Notes: generated from the sequence alone by a model not told the origin. DNA of 64,000 nucleotides from Rhinolophus ferrumequinum (GCF_004115265.2 NC_046301.1:39768714-39832713), one strand, 5' to 3'. Positions 29,860 through 41,390 are shown, counted from the first letter of the stretch. Made by a program: numbers and translations.

Positions 29860-30425
29860 TATCTTTAATTGTTAAATACCTAAGTATTATCTTTTTTTAA
29901 AAATTAGAACATTACAGATAAAGCTGAAATCTCACTCTCCATTCCAGTCCCCTCTAAATCTTTTTTTAAAAATTGCACTAATGTTCTATATGTTTCCTTA
30001 CATAAATGACGTAATGTTGCCTGTATTATTCTGCAACTTGCTTCTCCCACCTCAGATAGATAAAAAGCAGGCAGATTCTAGAAGTAAAATCACTAGGACA
30101 GGGTTGCTTTAACTGGTATCTGAGGAAGGAATCAAGGTTCCTTCTGTTTTGTTCTGTTTTGTCTCTTCCACCATTGATAGACTTTTAGGTTGTTTCCAGT
30201 TTCTCAGAATTACAGAAAAGGCTGCAATGCTCACTCTTAATCATGTCTCCTTGGGCACAAGTGTGTGTATTTCTCTAGGTGGATACTAAGAGATGGAACT
30301 TATTAGATCGTAGGGTAGGCACAGCTTTACTTGATGCTGTTAGATCACCCTCCAAAGTGGTTGTAATAAATCATATTCCTGCTGTTTTCTAGAAGTCCCG
30401 TATAAATTCATACACAAATTTATCA
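29860..30425 (-). repeat. old LINE-like remnant, antisense
   Basis: TGCAACTTGCTTCTCCCACC, TTAGGTTGTTTCCAGTTTCTC and GGGCACAAGTGTGTGTATTTC resemble antisense LINE 3' sequence. A similar arrangement lies at 35.8-36.3 kb. The family is uncertain. Confidence 0.45.
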
Positions 30426-30429
30426 CTTT

Positions 30430-31369
30430 CTCTTGATGGTTCTTCCCTTTGTGCTATATTTAAGAAAGACTTATGGTTCTTGACATTTTCTGTACCTTCC
30501 TTATCCATTTAAGTTATTGTCTTCTGCCCATAAATTAATTGTTCTGCCTAAGTTAAATCAGAGTTTTTTTTAATGGTTCTGTTAGAATCAAGAATCCTGA
30601 ATAATAGAGACATCAGGAAATTTTTAAATATTTTCTTCAAATATGTTCAAGTTCTATTTTTGCACTGTTTTTAAATCCACCCAGAATTTGTTGGTATGTA
30701 TGATATGAAGTGGAATGTAATTTTTTTAGTAAGGATAGCTGATTGCTGCCAAACCATTTATTTTCCAAACCATTTCTTGATACTCATTCTTTATCTATAG
30801 TGTTGAGATGAAATCTCAATCATATACTAAATTCCCATATATACATGCAACTCTATTCAGTTTTTGACTTTTCTGTTTTGTTGACCTAAATATCCATTTT
30901 TGCACCAATTCCATTGTTTTACTTATTACAGTTTTATAACTTGTCTTATAACATGTCTTAACATGTTTTTATAACATGTCTTAATAGCAGATAGAAAAAG
31001 TCCCCCCTTCTTGTTCTTTAAAAAGGTCTGGGCTATTACTGCATATTTCTTCCTCTCTATGAAGAAGAAACTCCATGAAAAATCAAATTTTTGATTGGAT
31101 TGCATTAAAATTATTGAGTTGGGGAGAAATATTTTTACAATTTTAGATCTCTCTGTTCATGAACTTAGTATATCTATTTAGTGAGGTCTTCTTTGCTATC
31201 CTCAGGAAACCTTTATAATTTCTCCACAAAGGGCTTGCAATGCATTTATTAATGGGAATTTTATAAGGTTTTGTTGCTATTGTCAATGAGATCTTTACTC
31301 CTGGATCCTTTTAAATTGTGTTTGTGTGTGTGTGTGTGTGTACACATACATACATATATATAGTGCGTG

Positions 31370-31400
<31 letters not shown>

Positions 31401-31790
31401 ATGGAAGTCATTGATAAAAATCTTCCACTGGCCTCTTTGCTGAATTCCCTTATTCTACCAGTTTTATTTTTCAGCACACAGTCAAATTATAGGCAAATAA
31501 TTATAGTGTAATGTCATCTTTCCCAATAGTTACACCACTCCTTTCTTTTTCTTGTCTTATTATTAGCTAAGACCATCTGTACAATGTTGATTAGTAGTGG
31601 TAATAATGGGCGTAGTTGTCTTATTCCTACCTGCTTCTAATGTCCCACCATTAAATCTGATGTTTGCCAAAAGATTTTCTGCAATCTATGCCTTAAGTTT
31701 CGCTGGAAACTTTATCAAGTTCAGGAAGCTGACTTCTATACCTAGTTTTTTAAAAATCATAAATGGGTGTTGAATTTTTCAGAGCTCTAT
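30430..31790 (-). mobile_element. L1 ORF2-region fragment, antisense
   Basis: TGATTGGATTGCATTAAAATT, GAGGTCTTCTTTGCTATCC, TTGTTGCTATTGTCAATGAG and CTTCTATACCTAGTTTTTT run in antisense L1 ORF2 order for over 1 kb. The element is old, without a long open frame, and is interrupted by a TG/TA microsatellite. Confidence 0.75.
31319..31402. repeat. TG/TA microsatellite
   Basis: TGTGTGTGTGTGTGTGTG followed by alternating TA/TG and GTAT repeats. The six-frame translations here (YIHIYS and similar) are repeat artefacts. Confidence 0.9.
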
Positions 31791-34455
31791 CATTAAGTAG
31801 TTGAGTATCAAGAAATTGATTTTCTGATAAGTACCCAGTTCATGCTGATGCTACTTGTCCAGGGAGCACACTTCGAGACGTATGGGTGTGGAACAAGAAC
31901 AATGGCTTAAAGGCCAATTCTGAGAAACAACATTTAAGCAGTAAATGGGAGTAAGAGGAACCCCAATAGAAACAACAGCAGCAGGAAATTTTGAGGAGAA
32001 CTAAGAAAAGTATAGTGTCACAGAAGCCAAGTAGAGAAAAAGTTGAGCACAAAATGTTTTAAGGAACAATACTATTACATGCAAAGAGGTTCAGAAAGAT
32101 AGAGACCTTCAAATGTCCACTGGATTTGGCGATTGGGAAGTAAGCTTGATAACAATTTCGGAAGAATTGTGAGGGTAAAGTAAAAGATGGCTTCGATAAA
32201 TATTTATTGAGTGCCTACTTAGAAAAGGCACTGTTGCCGAGGAGACCACACTGAGTCAGTGAAGGAAGCTGTGGAAGTGGACACATCTTTTGAGAGGTTT
32301 GGGTGATGCAGAGAAAGATGGGATGATATCGAGAGAAGAACGAAAGGTTGGGGGTGGGGTGGAGTTCTGTTAAGATTCAGAAGACAGAGTATGTTTATAA
32401 GCTGAGGGGAAATTCATAAAAAAAGATAATGAAAGTGAAGGGGAAAGACAGGATGGACTCATAGGGATGGCGAGCAAGTAGCTCCCTGCTCTCAATTAAC
32501 TGGATGACGTCTAAGGTAACTTTCAGTTCTGTGAAGGGTACTGTAGTTCTGGATGTACAGAGTCCCTTGCTTGGTACAATACAACGTGACTTCAAGTCAA
32601 TGAATATCTTCTCGGGAGTATATTCTGGTTTTGAAATATGTTAGTGGAAATTATATTACAGGAGATAGAATTAAGAAAATAAAAAATATAAATATACGTA
32701 TATAAAAGAATACACTAGCGTCAACAGACTAAGCTTGAGACCCATATCAGGCACTTAGTACAAATCTCTGTGCCTTATCTTCCTCATCTATAAAATGGGG
32801 ATAATAACAGTAACAAGCACCTGGCAAACACAGCAATAATACAATAAATGTAGTGTTATTGACTAGGAATGAGATAAGTACTGGAAACCTGAGATGCTAA
32901 CATTAATCTGAATTATCAAGGTTGTTATAAAATGATAAGGATAACATTTAATGGCCTCAGAGCACTTCACCTGCGTTACTGTTAATTCCTCTCTGGCTCT
33001 CATTTCCTGTGAAAAACCAGTGTTTCCACCAACCTCTTTATTTTATGATGATTTTGTAGCTCCCATGACCTGCAGGGCTGATACAGGTCTAAAAGGAGTG
33101 CAGCACCCTCTTGTGGGCCTCTGCATGAAAAGAGGAACTATTTCCAGAGAAGGAAAGGTAGAAAAAGAACAAGATTGGACAAGTCCCAGGGTGTAGAATG
33201 CCCTTAACCTTGACTTGTACTTTTTTTTAATTAGCATTCTTCAAAACTTCAGGGAAAGTTATATTTTTTATAAGTCAAATACAACTTGCAAATGCACCCA
33301 GGAAGCTCCCCATTTAAAGGACTCTCCGTCCTGTGAGCCCCAGCACCACATCCACACGGCAGGGTTGTAACTCTGATGTTATTAGGCCACAACTTAAGCA
33401 GGGCACCTAGGAACACTTTTCAGACTACACATCCCAGCATCCTCTGGGATTTAATCAGCTGGTTTAGACAACTTTGGGGGGACACCGGCAACTGAGCAGC
33501 CTGATGCTGAGTTCAGTTGCCTCTTGGCCTTCACTTCTCTCTGCTTCAGATCAGGAAAGATGAACTGCATTAGCCAAGGAGTTGGTGTTTCTTTCTTCAG
33601 TCTCAGCTCTCTCGTGTGGGTTCCCTTTTATTTCTAGGCTATGACTTCCCCTAACTTATCATATTTCACCCTCCGTGGCCATCTCCCAGTTCCTCTAGAG
33701 ATTCACCCAGTGAAGAGATTCAGCAAGTGCTTCAGTGCCTACCATGTTCCAGGCACATTGTAGAGACAACTGAGAGCAGAAGACATGGCTTCTGTCCTCC
33801 TGTAACCTATAGCCAACTAGGGGAAGAGGCAGATATTTGCATGATTTTTCATTAACATAAACTAGAAAGTCTGAGAAGTGCTCTAGGAAAAAAGTAGCTT
33901 GCAGAAGTCATAATGCATTTTTCTGTCTTGTATTCATAATTATTCTTCTACTTTTCTATCCTGTTTACCATTGTATTTACTGGCACACAATAAGAGCTTC
34001 ACACATATTTGAATGTCGAGTAGAATTCTTGTTCACAATAGATGTGCAAGAAACATTTTCAGGATTGCATGGAATTGGCCAAGTCTTCTAGATGCTTCTC
34101 CAAGGGTGTGGATTTCGTCAGCTCTGTGCAAGAATGGAGCTGCTCAGCCTGTTAGGATTTCAGTTCAACACAAGGAAGCCCTTTTGACTTCCCTCTGTTA
34201 CAATCAGATCTCTTGAAATTTAATGGAACAAAGTAATCCCTGTTCCAGGTGACATATCCAGGTCCCACACATATCCAATCACTGGATAAGTACCTGCTGA
34301 CTAAGTACCTGCTGACGATGTCACGAACTATGAGAAGCACTTGATAAATATTTTAAGGTAGCTTTAGATTCTTCCTGCAGCTCCCATTTTAGGAGAAACA
34401 GCCCCAGTTCCTTAAATGATTTCTCATGTGACATGGTGAGTTCCTTTATCAGTGA
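31791..34455. other. gene-free, scattered MIR/L2 remnants
   Basis: Short L2-like (31980-32190 and 33680-33860) and MIR-like (32740-32870, CATCTATAAAATGGGGATAA) pieces lie in otherwise unassigned sequence. A ZNF143-like motif occurs at 33423-33442. No gene is visible. Confidence 0.4.
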
Positions 34456-34629
34456 GTTTCACTCCCCCACCCCCATCCGGACAACACTTTGAGGGTGATC
34501 TGAGTCTTACCTTCCTGTCTCCCCAATTGGGGACAGGGAGTGCAGTAGGAGGCTTTGGGGCTTCTCATATGTATGGGAACCACTGAAGCTTTTGCAGGGG
34601 TGCACCTCAAATTGGAAGGGAGGAGGTGG

Positions 34630-35215
34630 TTACTCTCAGAGAAAAGGGGGATGATGGGTCCTTTCAGGGTGTGGGGATGGCAATGATAGAAAACCATTAG
34701 GAGACGGGGGTACAATGTCAGGCCACTTCTCAGGAAGAAGGAACAATACTGAATACTGGGGATATTTAAGGAAGGGGGGATGACGTGGGGTCCCCTTAAG
34801 AAGGGACAAAGAAATGGGAGGGGACCCCTTCAGAAGAGGGGGTGACACCAGGGTCTCCCTCAGGAAGGATGTTGGGTCCCATCAGGAAGGGGACTGAGAC
34901 CAGGGTCCCCTCAGGAAGGGCAGTCAACACCAGGGTGCCCTAAGGAAGTGGGGACTACTCTGACGTCACACTCAGGAGGAAGAGATGATGCTAGGCTTCA
35001 TTTCGGGAGGGAGGGAGGACGCCGGAGTCCTCCTCGGGAAAGGTGGACGTCTCAGGTGTCACTCTCAGGAAAAAGGGGTGACGTCAGAGGTTCCCCTCAA
35101 GAAGGGGGAAACGACGCCAGGATACTCTCAGGAAAGGCGGATGACACCGGAGTCCCCTTTAGAAAGTGAGAACGACTCTGGAATCACTCTCAGGGAGTGA
35201 CACCAGGTCGCCTCA
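34630..35215 (+). repeat. degenerate minisatellite, CCAGGGTC..CTCAGGAAGG type
   Basis: Variants of a roughly 25-40 base unit recur about fifteen times: GACACCAGGGTCTCCCTC, AGGAAGGGG and the like, as in GAGACCAGGGTCCCCTCAGG and GACACCGGAGTCCCC. The right half is richer in CpG. Two perfect TGACGTCA sites sit in it, at 34961-34968 and 35079-35086. Confidence 0.75.
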
Positions 35216-35460
35216 CCCGCCTCAAATTTGTCGCACCTGCCGCGGACTGAGCTCCTCTGCTGAATCCTCCGTTCAAAAGGCGAAGCGGCCGCGCCCCTCA
35301 TTGGCTGCCTTCTTGGCTAATGACAACTGCGCCAGCCAATCGTAGTGAAGAGAGAAAAACCCTTCTGTTTTCGCCATGCCTCCTACCCGATCTGCGCGTG
35401 CGCGTCCTACTAGTCCTGCTGTAGTTCTTCATTCCCAGTCTAAGGGGCGATGGGGGGGGG
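35216..35460. promoter_or_regulatory. orphan CpG-rich promoter-like patch
   Basis: A compact CpG-rich block isolated between KEAP1 and PDE4A. It holds two CCAAT boxes pointing at each other (ATTGG at 35300-35304 and CCAAT at 35336-35340) and a perfect NRF1-type palindrome, TGCGCGTGCGCG, at 35393-35404. Just upstream are two CRE sites in the minisatellite. No coding gene starts here that I can see. It could drive a non-coding RNA or be an enhancer or insulator. This is inference from motifs only. Confidence 0.45.
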
Positions 35461-35489
35461 GGGGCTGGAAATCCCAGCCCGATCTACGT

Positions 35490-35730
35490 CTATGACCCAT
35501 TTTATAATAATAGTACCTACTTTATAGGCTGTTGTGGGAATTAAGTGCGATAATTTACGTAAAACAAACAGTGCCTGACACATAGTAATCACCTCGTAAA
35601 CCTGGGCTATTATTTACATTTTACAGCGAGGGAAACTGAGACACAGAGTGGGTAAGAAACTTGCTTAGACTAACACAATCATTAATTGGCAGAATCGGAA
35701 CTAGAACATAGGCAAGCTGAATCCAGAGCC
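35490..35730. repeat. two facing MIR pieces
   Basis: CAGTGCCTGACACATAGTAA (antisense-oriented piece) is followed by ATTTACATTTTACAGCGAGG and AAACTGAGACACAGAG (sense piece). Confidence 0.6.
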
Positions 35731-35759
35731 TGTGTGCTTATCTACATTTGTGGCTCCCA

Positions 35760-36320
35760 AATTATTTTTCTTCTGATTATGAAACAAACTTCTCCTTGAT
35801 TATACAAGTAATACGTGATGACTACAGAACAGAAAACACGGATCTCTTTTAAGCCCACCACGGGAGAACCGAATATTTTTTGATGAACAAGCTGCCTTTT
35901 CTATGCACATATTTTTAAATAGGATCATAACAAGGCATAATGCAGAACGTTTCAAAACCTGCTCTTCTCATGGTAAACATCTTGTCATTTCGATATAGAC
36001 CCACTTCTTTGATTTTAATGGCTGCAAATTATTCCTTTATGCCACTGAAGCATAATTTAATGACCCTCTAGGGTGGACATCTGGGTCTTTAATAATTCTT
36101 CACTATTCTGACCAATACTAGAATGGGCATTTTGTACTTGCATCTTTAGGTATTCATCCAATTGTTTCCCTAGGATAAATATTTTTAAAAGTGCAATGGC
36201 TGGGTCAAAATGCATGCACAGTTGTTGTTTTTGATTAATATTGTCAGACCACTCCTGGAAATCTCTGTGTGCCAACTTCTGCCACCACTAACAAGCTATG
36301 AATATGCTTTGCCCACCCGA
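35760..36320 (-). repeat. old LINE-like remnant, antisense
   Basis: It is similar in content to 29.9-30.4 kb (AAATTATTCCTTTATGCC, CCTAGGATAAATATTTTTAA, GCAATGGCTGGGTCAAAATG). It is diverged and I cannot name it to subfamily. Confidence 0.45.
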
Positions 36321-37415
36321 GGATGGTCCGTCTTTTTATTATTTGCCAATAGATGAAAAAAGAAAAAAAGTGCTTGTTTTCATTTGTACTTCCTTATACT
36401 TTTATGCTATGAAAGAGGGAAAAATACTACCCCCATCTCAAGATTTTGTGCAGGTGAAATAATGATAAAAGTATTGAGCAGCTATCATTGTCAAATAGGC
36501 AATGGCTGAAGTGAGATCCCCACCTTATTTCTCTGAGTTTTTCCAACCCTGTGAGATCACTTCACGGCTTCAATTTCCTCATCTGCAAAACAGAGCCTAT
36601 GATAGTACATACTTCAAGGACCGCTGGAGGGTGGATAAAATAATCCTCCACATGAGTTCAGGACCTTCCAAAGGCTGGGAGAGGCGGAGCCATTTGCCCG
36701 GGACCATGCAGCCTGCAAGTGGCTAATGTCAACATCAGAAAATGAACTAACTCCACCCCTTTCCCAGGTCCCTCTGTCCTGTTCAGATTACAAGGCCTCC
36801 CTGCCCTTGGTCACCATTGCCTGAGGAAAGATGAACTCCCCATCAGGAGGATTTTAAAGAGCCAGCTGATGGTCACATGCCACCTCTGCCCTTTGACCCA
36901 CATTCTCAGACTGTTGATGTGTCCCAACACAGGAGGCATTTGGGACATCACACTTACCCTTTTACACTTGGGGAAACTGAGACCTGTAGTAAGAAGGCTC
37001 ATCCGGCCCCGCCAGCCATCCCCTGCCGCGTGGGGTTAGTACTGTTGCCTCCTGACCCCCAGCCCAATACCCTTTTCCCGACTCTGCCTTCCTTTGAAAC
37101 ACCCTTGGGGAAATGTCTGGGTCTCCTCTTTGCTTCTTGCACAAAGTTCAGATTCTGCCTAGTTTTCCAGCTTTGCTTCTCCCTTCTGAGCCCAGGCTGC
37201 CCACTCTCCTCTGGGCCAGGATATATATCTACTGTGAATCTTTAAGCCACAGTCAAGCAGGCAAACCTTTTTATGAGTTAAATGCCCTACATTTACTCTC
37301 TTACTTAAGTTCCAGAACTGTGTAGTCTGATACAGTAGACTTTGGCTATACATAGCTACTTAATGTAAAAGAAAATTAAAATTCCAGTACCTCAGTTGCA
37401 CTAGCTACATTTCAA
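36321..37415. other. gene-free spacer; left half of an old DNA repeat at the end
   Basis: Mostly unassigned; an antisense MIR-like piece lies near 36540-36640 (CAATTTCCTCATCTGC). Positions 37325-37419 (CCTCAGTTGCACTAGCTACA) are the left part of an old interspersed DNA-type repeat whose right part resumes at 47085, after the retroviral fossil. Confidence 0.5.
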
Positions 37416-37419
37416 GTGC

Positions 37420-37610
37420 TGATAAAAATGAACTGGAACTTCCATTGACTTCCTTTTCCCTTCTATAAATACCCTCCATCTTGGCACGCAGGCCAGAATG
37501 TGCACGTGTCTTGCCATATCTGCATGCAGTGGGGTTACAACCTTTTCTTTTTCCCAAATAAGCCCTTTTTGGTGATGAAACATCTAGTTGATATTATTTT
37601 TCAGTCCACA
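37420..37610 (+). repeat. 5' LTR of the class I fossil (short copy)
   Basis: It shares CTCCATCTTGGCACG, ATGCAGTGGG and GGTGATGAAACATCTA with the 3' LTR, with a TATA-like TATAAATACC and an AATAAG-type signal. It is clearly shorter than the 3' copy. Confidence 0.85.
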
Positions 37611-37630
37611 TTTAGGAGCTAGTCCGGGAT
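37611..37630 (+). other. primer-binding-site remnant (tRNA-Pro-like)
   Basis: TTTAGGAGCTAGTCCGGGAT directly follows the LTR and resembles the TGGGGGCTCGTCCGGGAT site used by gammaretroviruses. Confidence 0.65.
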
Positions 37631-38236
37631 TCCAGAGAACAACCCTGACAGCTTCTTGGCAGGTGAGCAACCAGGTGCTAGCACCTCACATAGAGCCACT
37701 TTAGCTCCCAGCTTGCTTTCCAATTCAGAAGCTTAGGGTAGGTCTTCTCCTGGATCAAGCTTCCCCTTTTTGTATGTAGAAGCTTTTTGGGCTTTATTCA
37801 GAAATTGTTTAGAGAATTTTTTGTTTGTGTGCATGTGTTAAAAAAGCCTTGCTTGTTTGCTTGTCTGTTGTCTGTGAGTACTCGATTTGGCACATCAACC
37901 TGATTTCTTCAGAAACAGGTTGTCCTTTGAAACAAAACTGGCTTTGGCCTAAAGAGCCCTTTGAAGACAGAGATTATTTCTATTGAAATTAGTCAGTTTG
38001 GCCCAGTATTAGACAGTGCCATTTCATTGAGAGGAGTGGCACCCAGCTCAGCCTATAACTGGACTCTCCCAGGGTCAGTTGTTTTCCTAAAACTGGCTTT
38101 CAGCCTTCGGCTGGGTCCTCTGTGATCAGAATGTTCTAGAGTGAGGCAGGCTGGGAGCTGACCTGCAGGTTGCTCGAGCTGCTGTAAATTGTCTTGGGCC
38201 CTGTGTTCTAGAGAAACGTCTCTGAAAAATAGGATC
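37631..38236 (+). other. leader region of the class I fossil
   Basis: Non-coding leader with T/G-rich text (GCTTGTTTGCTTGTCTGTTG) typical of gammaretroviral leaders. It ends at the nested LTR-element insertion. Confidence 0.55.
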
Positions 38237-38683
38237 TATCATGCAGGGTGTCATGCGGGGTCTCTGCTCCCGCTCCCCACATAAGAACGCAGGATATGGT
38301 GAGGCCAAAAAGGAACACCCACGGAGCCATAGATAGGGGACTCATACCACTATAGTCTTGCTAGTGGCTGGGTTAGAGACACAGGAAGCAGGAGCCACAC
38401 AATCCACAACCTGCCAGTCCGCTTTTCTCTGCCAACCAACTTCACTTGCCAGCTGCAATCCGCCGTGCTAACTGCAATCCGCGCTTGCTAGCTCAGCCAC
38501 CATCTTCTTGCTAGCCCCCATTTGCAGCTAGCATAGCCACAGCAGTTATATTAGTGGCCAGTGGCTCACTGGTTACAGCTGATGGCCATCCAATCACAAT
38601 TAATGGCCGTTTACTACCTGAGCCAGCACCTTTTCACTTGAGGCTGAGAGCCTGGAAACTGCACTCCTGGCTCTGTCCCCACA
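38237..38683 (-). repeat. LTR a of the nested element
   Basis: About 447 bases. The minus strand starts TGTGGGGACAGAGCC, and it contains the ATATAACTGC region shared by all four copies. Confidence 0.75.
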
Positions 38684-38769
38684 CTCCCCCCCATAGGGTC
38701 TCGCCTCACAATCTATGCGACAAGTGTCTTCCGTGAGGGGCCCAGTGCGAGGAGTCTGGAGGTGAATGC

Positions 38770-39130
38770 AATATCCTGGACACAGCCAGGCTCTCTGGTC
38801 ACAGCCAGGGTTTCTCAGGGCACCACCAGTCCTTCTGGGCACAGCCAGACGTCCTGGGCTTCTTAGGGTACCACAAGTCTCCCTGGGTACAGCCAGGGCC
38901 TCTCAGGGCACTGCCATTCTCTCTGGGCACAGCCAGGGTTTCTCAGGGTACCATCAGTCCTTCTGGGCACAGCCAGACTTCCTGGGCTTCTTAGGGTATC
39001 ACCAGTCTCCCTGGGCACAGCCAGGGCCTCTCAGGGCACCGCCATTCTCTGGGCACAGCCAGACTTCCTGGACTCAGCCAGAGTTCTCAGGGCACTGCCA
39101 CTCTTTCTGGGCCTCTCAGGGTACCGTGCT
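38770..39130 (-). repeat. minisatellite in first internal segment
   Basis: Units of about 20 and 40 bases (CTGGGCACAGCCAG, GGTTTCTCAGGGCACC, ACCAGTC) recur roughly ten times. Proline/glycine-rich translations here are repeat artefacts. Confidence 0.8.
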
Positions 39131-39613
39131 GGAACAACAGCGACTCACAGTCAAGGTGCTCACATATTCTCGATGGCAGCCAGTCAAGACACAAAAGCAA
39201 ACATCCGCCAGTTCCACTACATGGTGGTATGTTCCCAAGCAAACAGTCAAGTGGTCCATTAAATCAGGGATGGAGCCCATTACCCATAGTCCATAGTCAT
39301 TCGCCAGGGCTCTGCGTTAGCCTCACAATGTGTGCCCTCTCCGCAGGGCGAGGGCTCCAAGTCCTCCCCAACCTGGGGGTGAGGGCCTCAGCAAGCACTT
39401 CCCAGCCCACAGGGCCACAATGACCTTCGCTTTCTCTGGCCTCTGCTGGTTGGGGAACCGTCCATGTCTTCCCACCCCTCCATGGGGTGGGGTTCCAGCT
39501 CTCCAGCAGCTGCTCCTCCTGGTCTTCCTGAGACTGAGTGTTCATACGCACAAACTGCTCCACTGCCCTTCGGAGAGCTTTGGCCGACACCGTACCCTGC
39601 TCCCTGCGCCATT

Positions 39614-40001
39614 TGTCATGCGGGGTGTCATGCAGGGTCTCTGGTCCCGCTCCCCACATAAGAACGCAGGACACGGTGAGGCCAAAAAGGAACACCCACG
39701 GAGCCATAGGTAGGGGAGTCATACCACTATATTGTCGCTGGCGGCTGGGTTGGAAAAACAGGAAGCAGGAGCCACACAATTCTCAACCCTCACTGCGCTG
39801 CTTGGAGGCTCAGCCACCATCTTCTTGCTAGCCCCCATTTTTCGCTAGCCTAGTCACGGCAGTTATATTAGTGCCCAATGGTTCACTGGTTACAGCTGAC
39901 GGCCATTTGATCACAGTCGATGGCCATTTACTACCTGAGCCAGCACCTTTCTATGTGAGGCCGAGAGCCTGGAAACTGCTTTTTGGGGCTCTGTTCCCAC
40001 A
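39614..40001 (-). repeat. LTR b, shared middle LTR of the array
   Basis: About 388 bases, between the two internal segments. It has the same ends as LTR a, and a G-rich tract adjoins it on the minus strand. Confidence 0.75.
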
Positions 40002-40089
40002 CTCCACCCCTACAGGCTCTCGCCTCACAATCTACGCGACAAGCGTCTTCCGCGAGGGGCCCTGTGCGAGGAGCCTGAGGTGAATGCTA

Positions 40090-40460
40090 TTTCCTGGACA
40101 CAGCCAAGCTCTCTGGTCACAGCCAGGGTTTCTCAGGGCACCACCAGTACTTCTGGGCACAGCCAGACTTCCTGGGCTTCTTAGGGTACCACCAGTCTCC
40201 CCGGACACAGCCAGGGTTTCTCAGGGCACAACCAGTACTTCTGGGCACAGCCAGACTTCCTGGACTTCTTAGGGTACCACTAGTCTCCCCCGGCACAGCG
40301 AGGGCCTCTCAGAGCACTGCCACTCTCTCTGGGCTCAGCCAGACTTCCTGAACTCAGCCAGGGCTCTCAGGGCACTGCCACTCTCTCTGGGCATAGCCAG
40401 ACTTTCTGGGCTCAGCCAGGGTTCTCAGGGCACTGCCACTCTCTCTGCGCTTCTCAGGGT
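40090..40460 (-). repeat. minisatellite in second internal segment
   Basis: Same unit types as 38770-39130 but with a different number and order of units, as expected after duplication and unequal exchange. Confidence 0.8.
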
Positions 40461-40967
40461 ACCGTGCTGGAACAACAGCGGCTCACAGTCAAGGTGCTTA
40501 TATATTCTCAATGATGGCCGGTCAAGACACGAAAGCAAACATCCGCCAGTTCCACTACACGGTGGTATGTTCCCAAACAGTCAAGCTGTCCATTAAATTA
40601 GGGATGGAAGGCAATTCCCCATAGTCCATAGTCATTCGCCAGGGCTGTTCTGGGGGTGAGGGATGACCTTGACTTCACCCTCATCTTCCAAGGAGGACTC
40701 AGCAAGTGTTTCCTCCTGGGACTACAAGTCCTGCATCCGGGCTGCCTCAGCAAGCACTTTCCAGCCCACAGGGCCGCAATGACCTTCGCTTTCTCCGGCC
40801 TCTGCTGGTTGGGGAACCGTCCACGGCTTTCCACTCCTCCACGGGGGTCCAGCTCTCCAGCAGCTGCTCCTCCTGGTCTTCCTGAGACTAAGTGTTCATA
40901 CGCACAAACTGCTCCACCACCCTTCGAAGAGCTTTGGCCAGCACCATACCCTGCTCGCTGTGCCATT

Positions 40968-41390
40968 TGTCATGCGGGGGACCCTGCTCGCTGCACCATT
41001 TGTCATACGGGGCTGCCTGCAGGGTCTGCGGGGTCTCTGCTCCGGCTCCCCACATAAGAACGCAGGACATGGTGAGGCCGAAAAAGAACACCCATGGAGC
41101 CATAGGTAGGGGAGTCATACCACTATATTCCCGCTGGTGGCTGGGTTGGAAAAACAGGAAACAGGAGCCACACAATTCTCAACGCTCACTGCGCCGCTTG
41201 GAGGCTCAGCCATTTTCTGCTAGCGTAGCCACAGCAGTTATATTAGTGGCCAATGTCTCACTGGTTACAGCTGACGGCCAACCAGCCACAGCTGATGGCC
41301 ATCCAATCAAAGTTGATGGCCATTTACTACCTGAGTGAGCATCTTTCCACGTGAGAGCCTGGAAACTGCACTCCTGGCTCTGTCCCCACA
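40968..41390 (-). repeat. LTR c of the nested element
   Basis: About 423 bases, ending CTCTGTCCCCACA on the plus strand next to the target repeat GGATC. Confidence 0.75.

Larger units (their letters stand above)
38237..41390 (-). mobile_element. nested tandem non-autonomous LTR element
   Basis: Three LTRs (38237-38683, 39614-40001, 40968-41390) alternate with two internal segments, in the antisense direction. The outer ends are flanked by GGATC at 38232-38236 and 41391-41395, so the array sits in one insertion site with 5-bp duplications. On the minus strand a G-rich polypurine tract (TATGGGGGGGAG) abuts the LTR start TGTGGGGACAG, which fixes the orientation. Each internal segment is only about 0.95 kb, carries a minisatellite and shows no recognisable gag or pol, so the element is non-autonomous. 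It is a fossil, and the LTR-internal-LTR-internal-LTR arrangement suggests LTR-LTR recombination. Confidence 0.8.

Noticed and set aside
39297-39779. 160-codon minus-strand frame starting with a signal-peptide-like stretch
   Set aside because: It lies within an LTR and internal segment of the nested fossil. The same text recurs in the other LTR copies without a conserved frame, so I treat it as repeat sequence and not a gene.
38770-40460. CRISPR-like appearance of regularly repeated units
   Set aside because: The units vary, have no unique spacers of constant length, and lie in a mammalian LTR element. It is a minisatellite.
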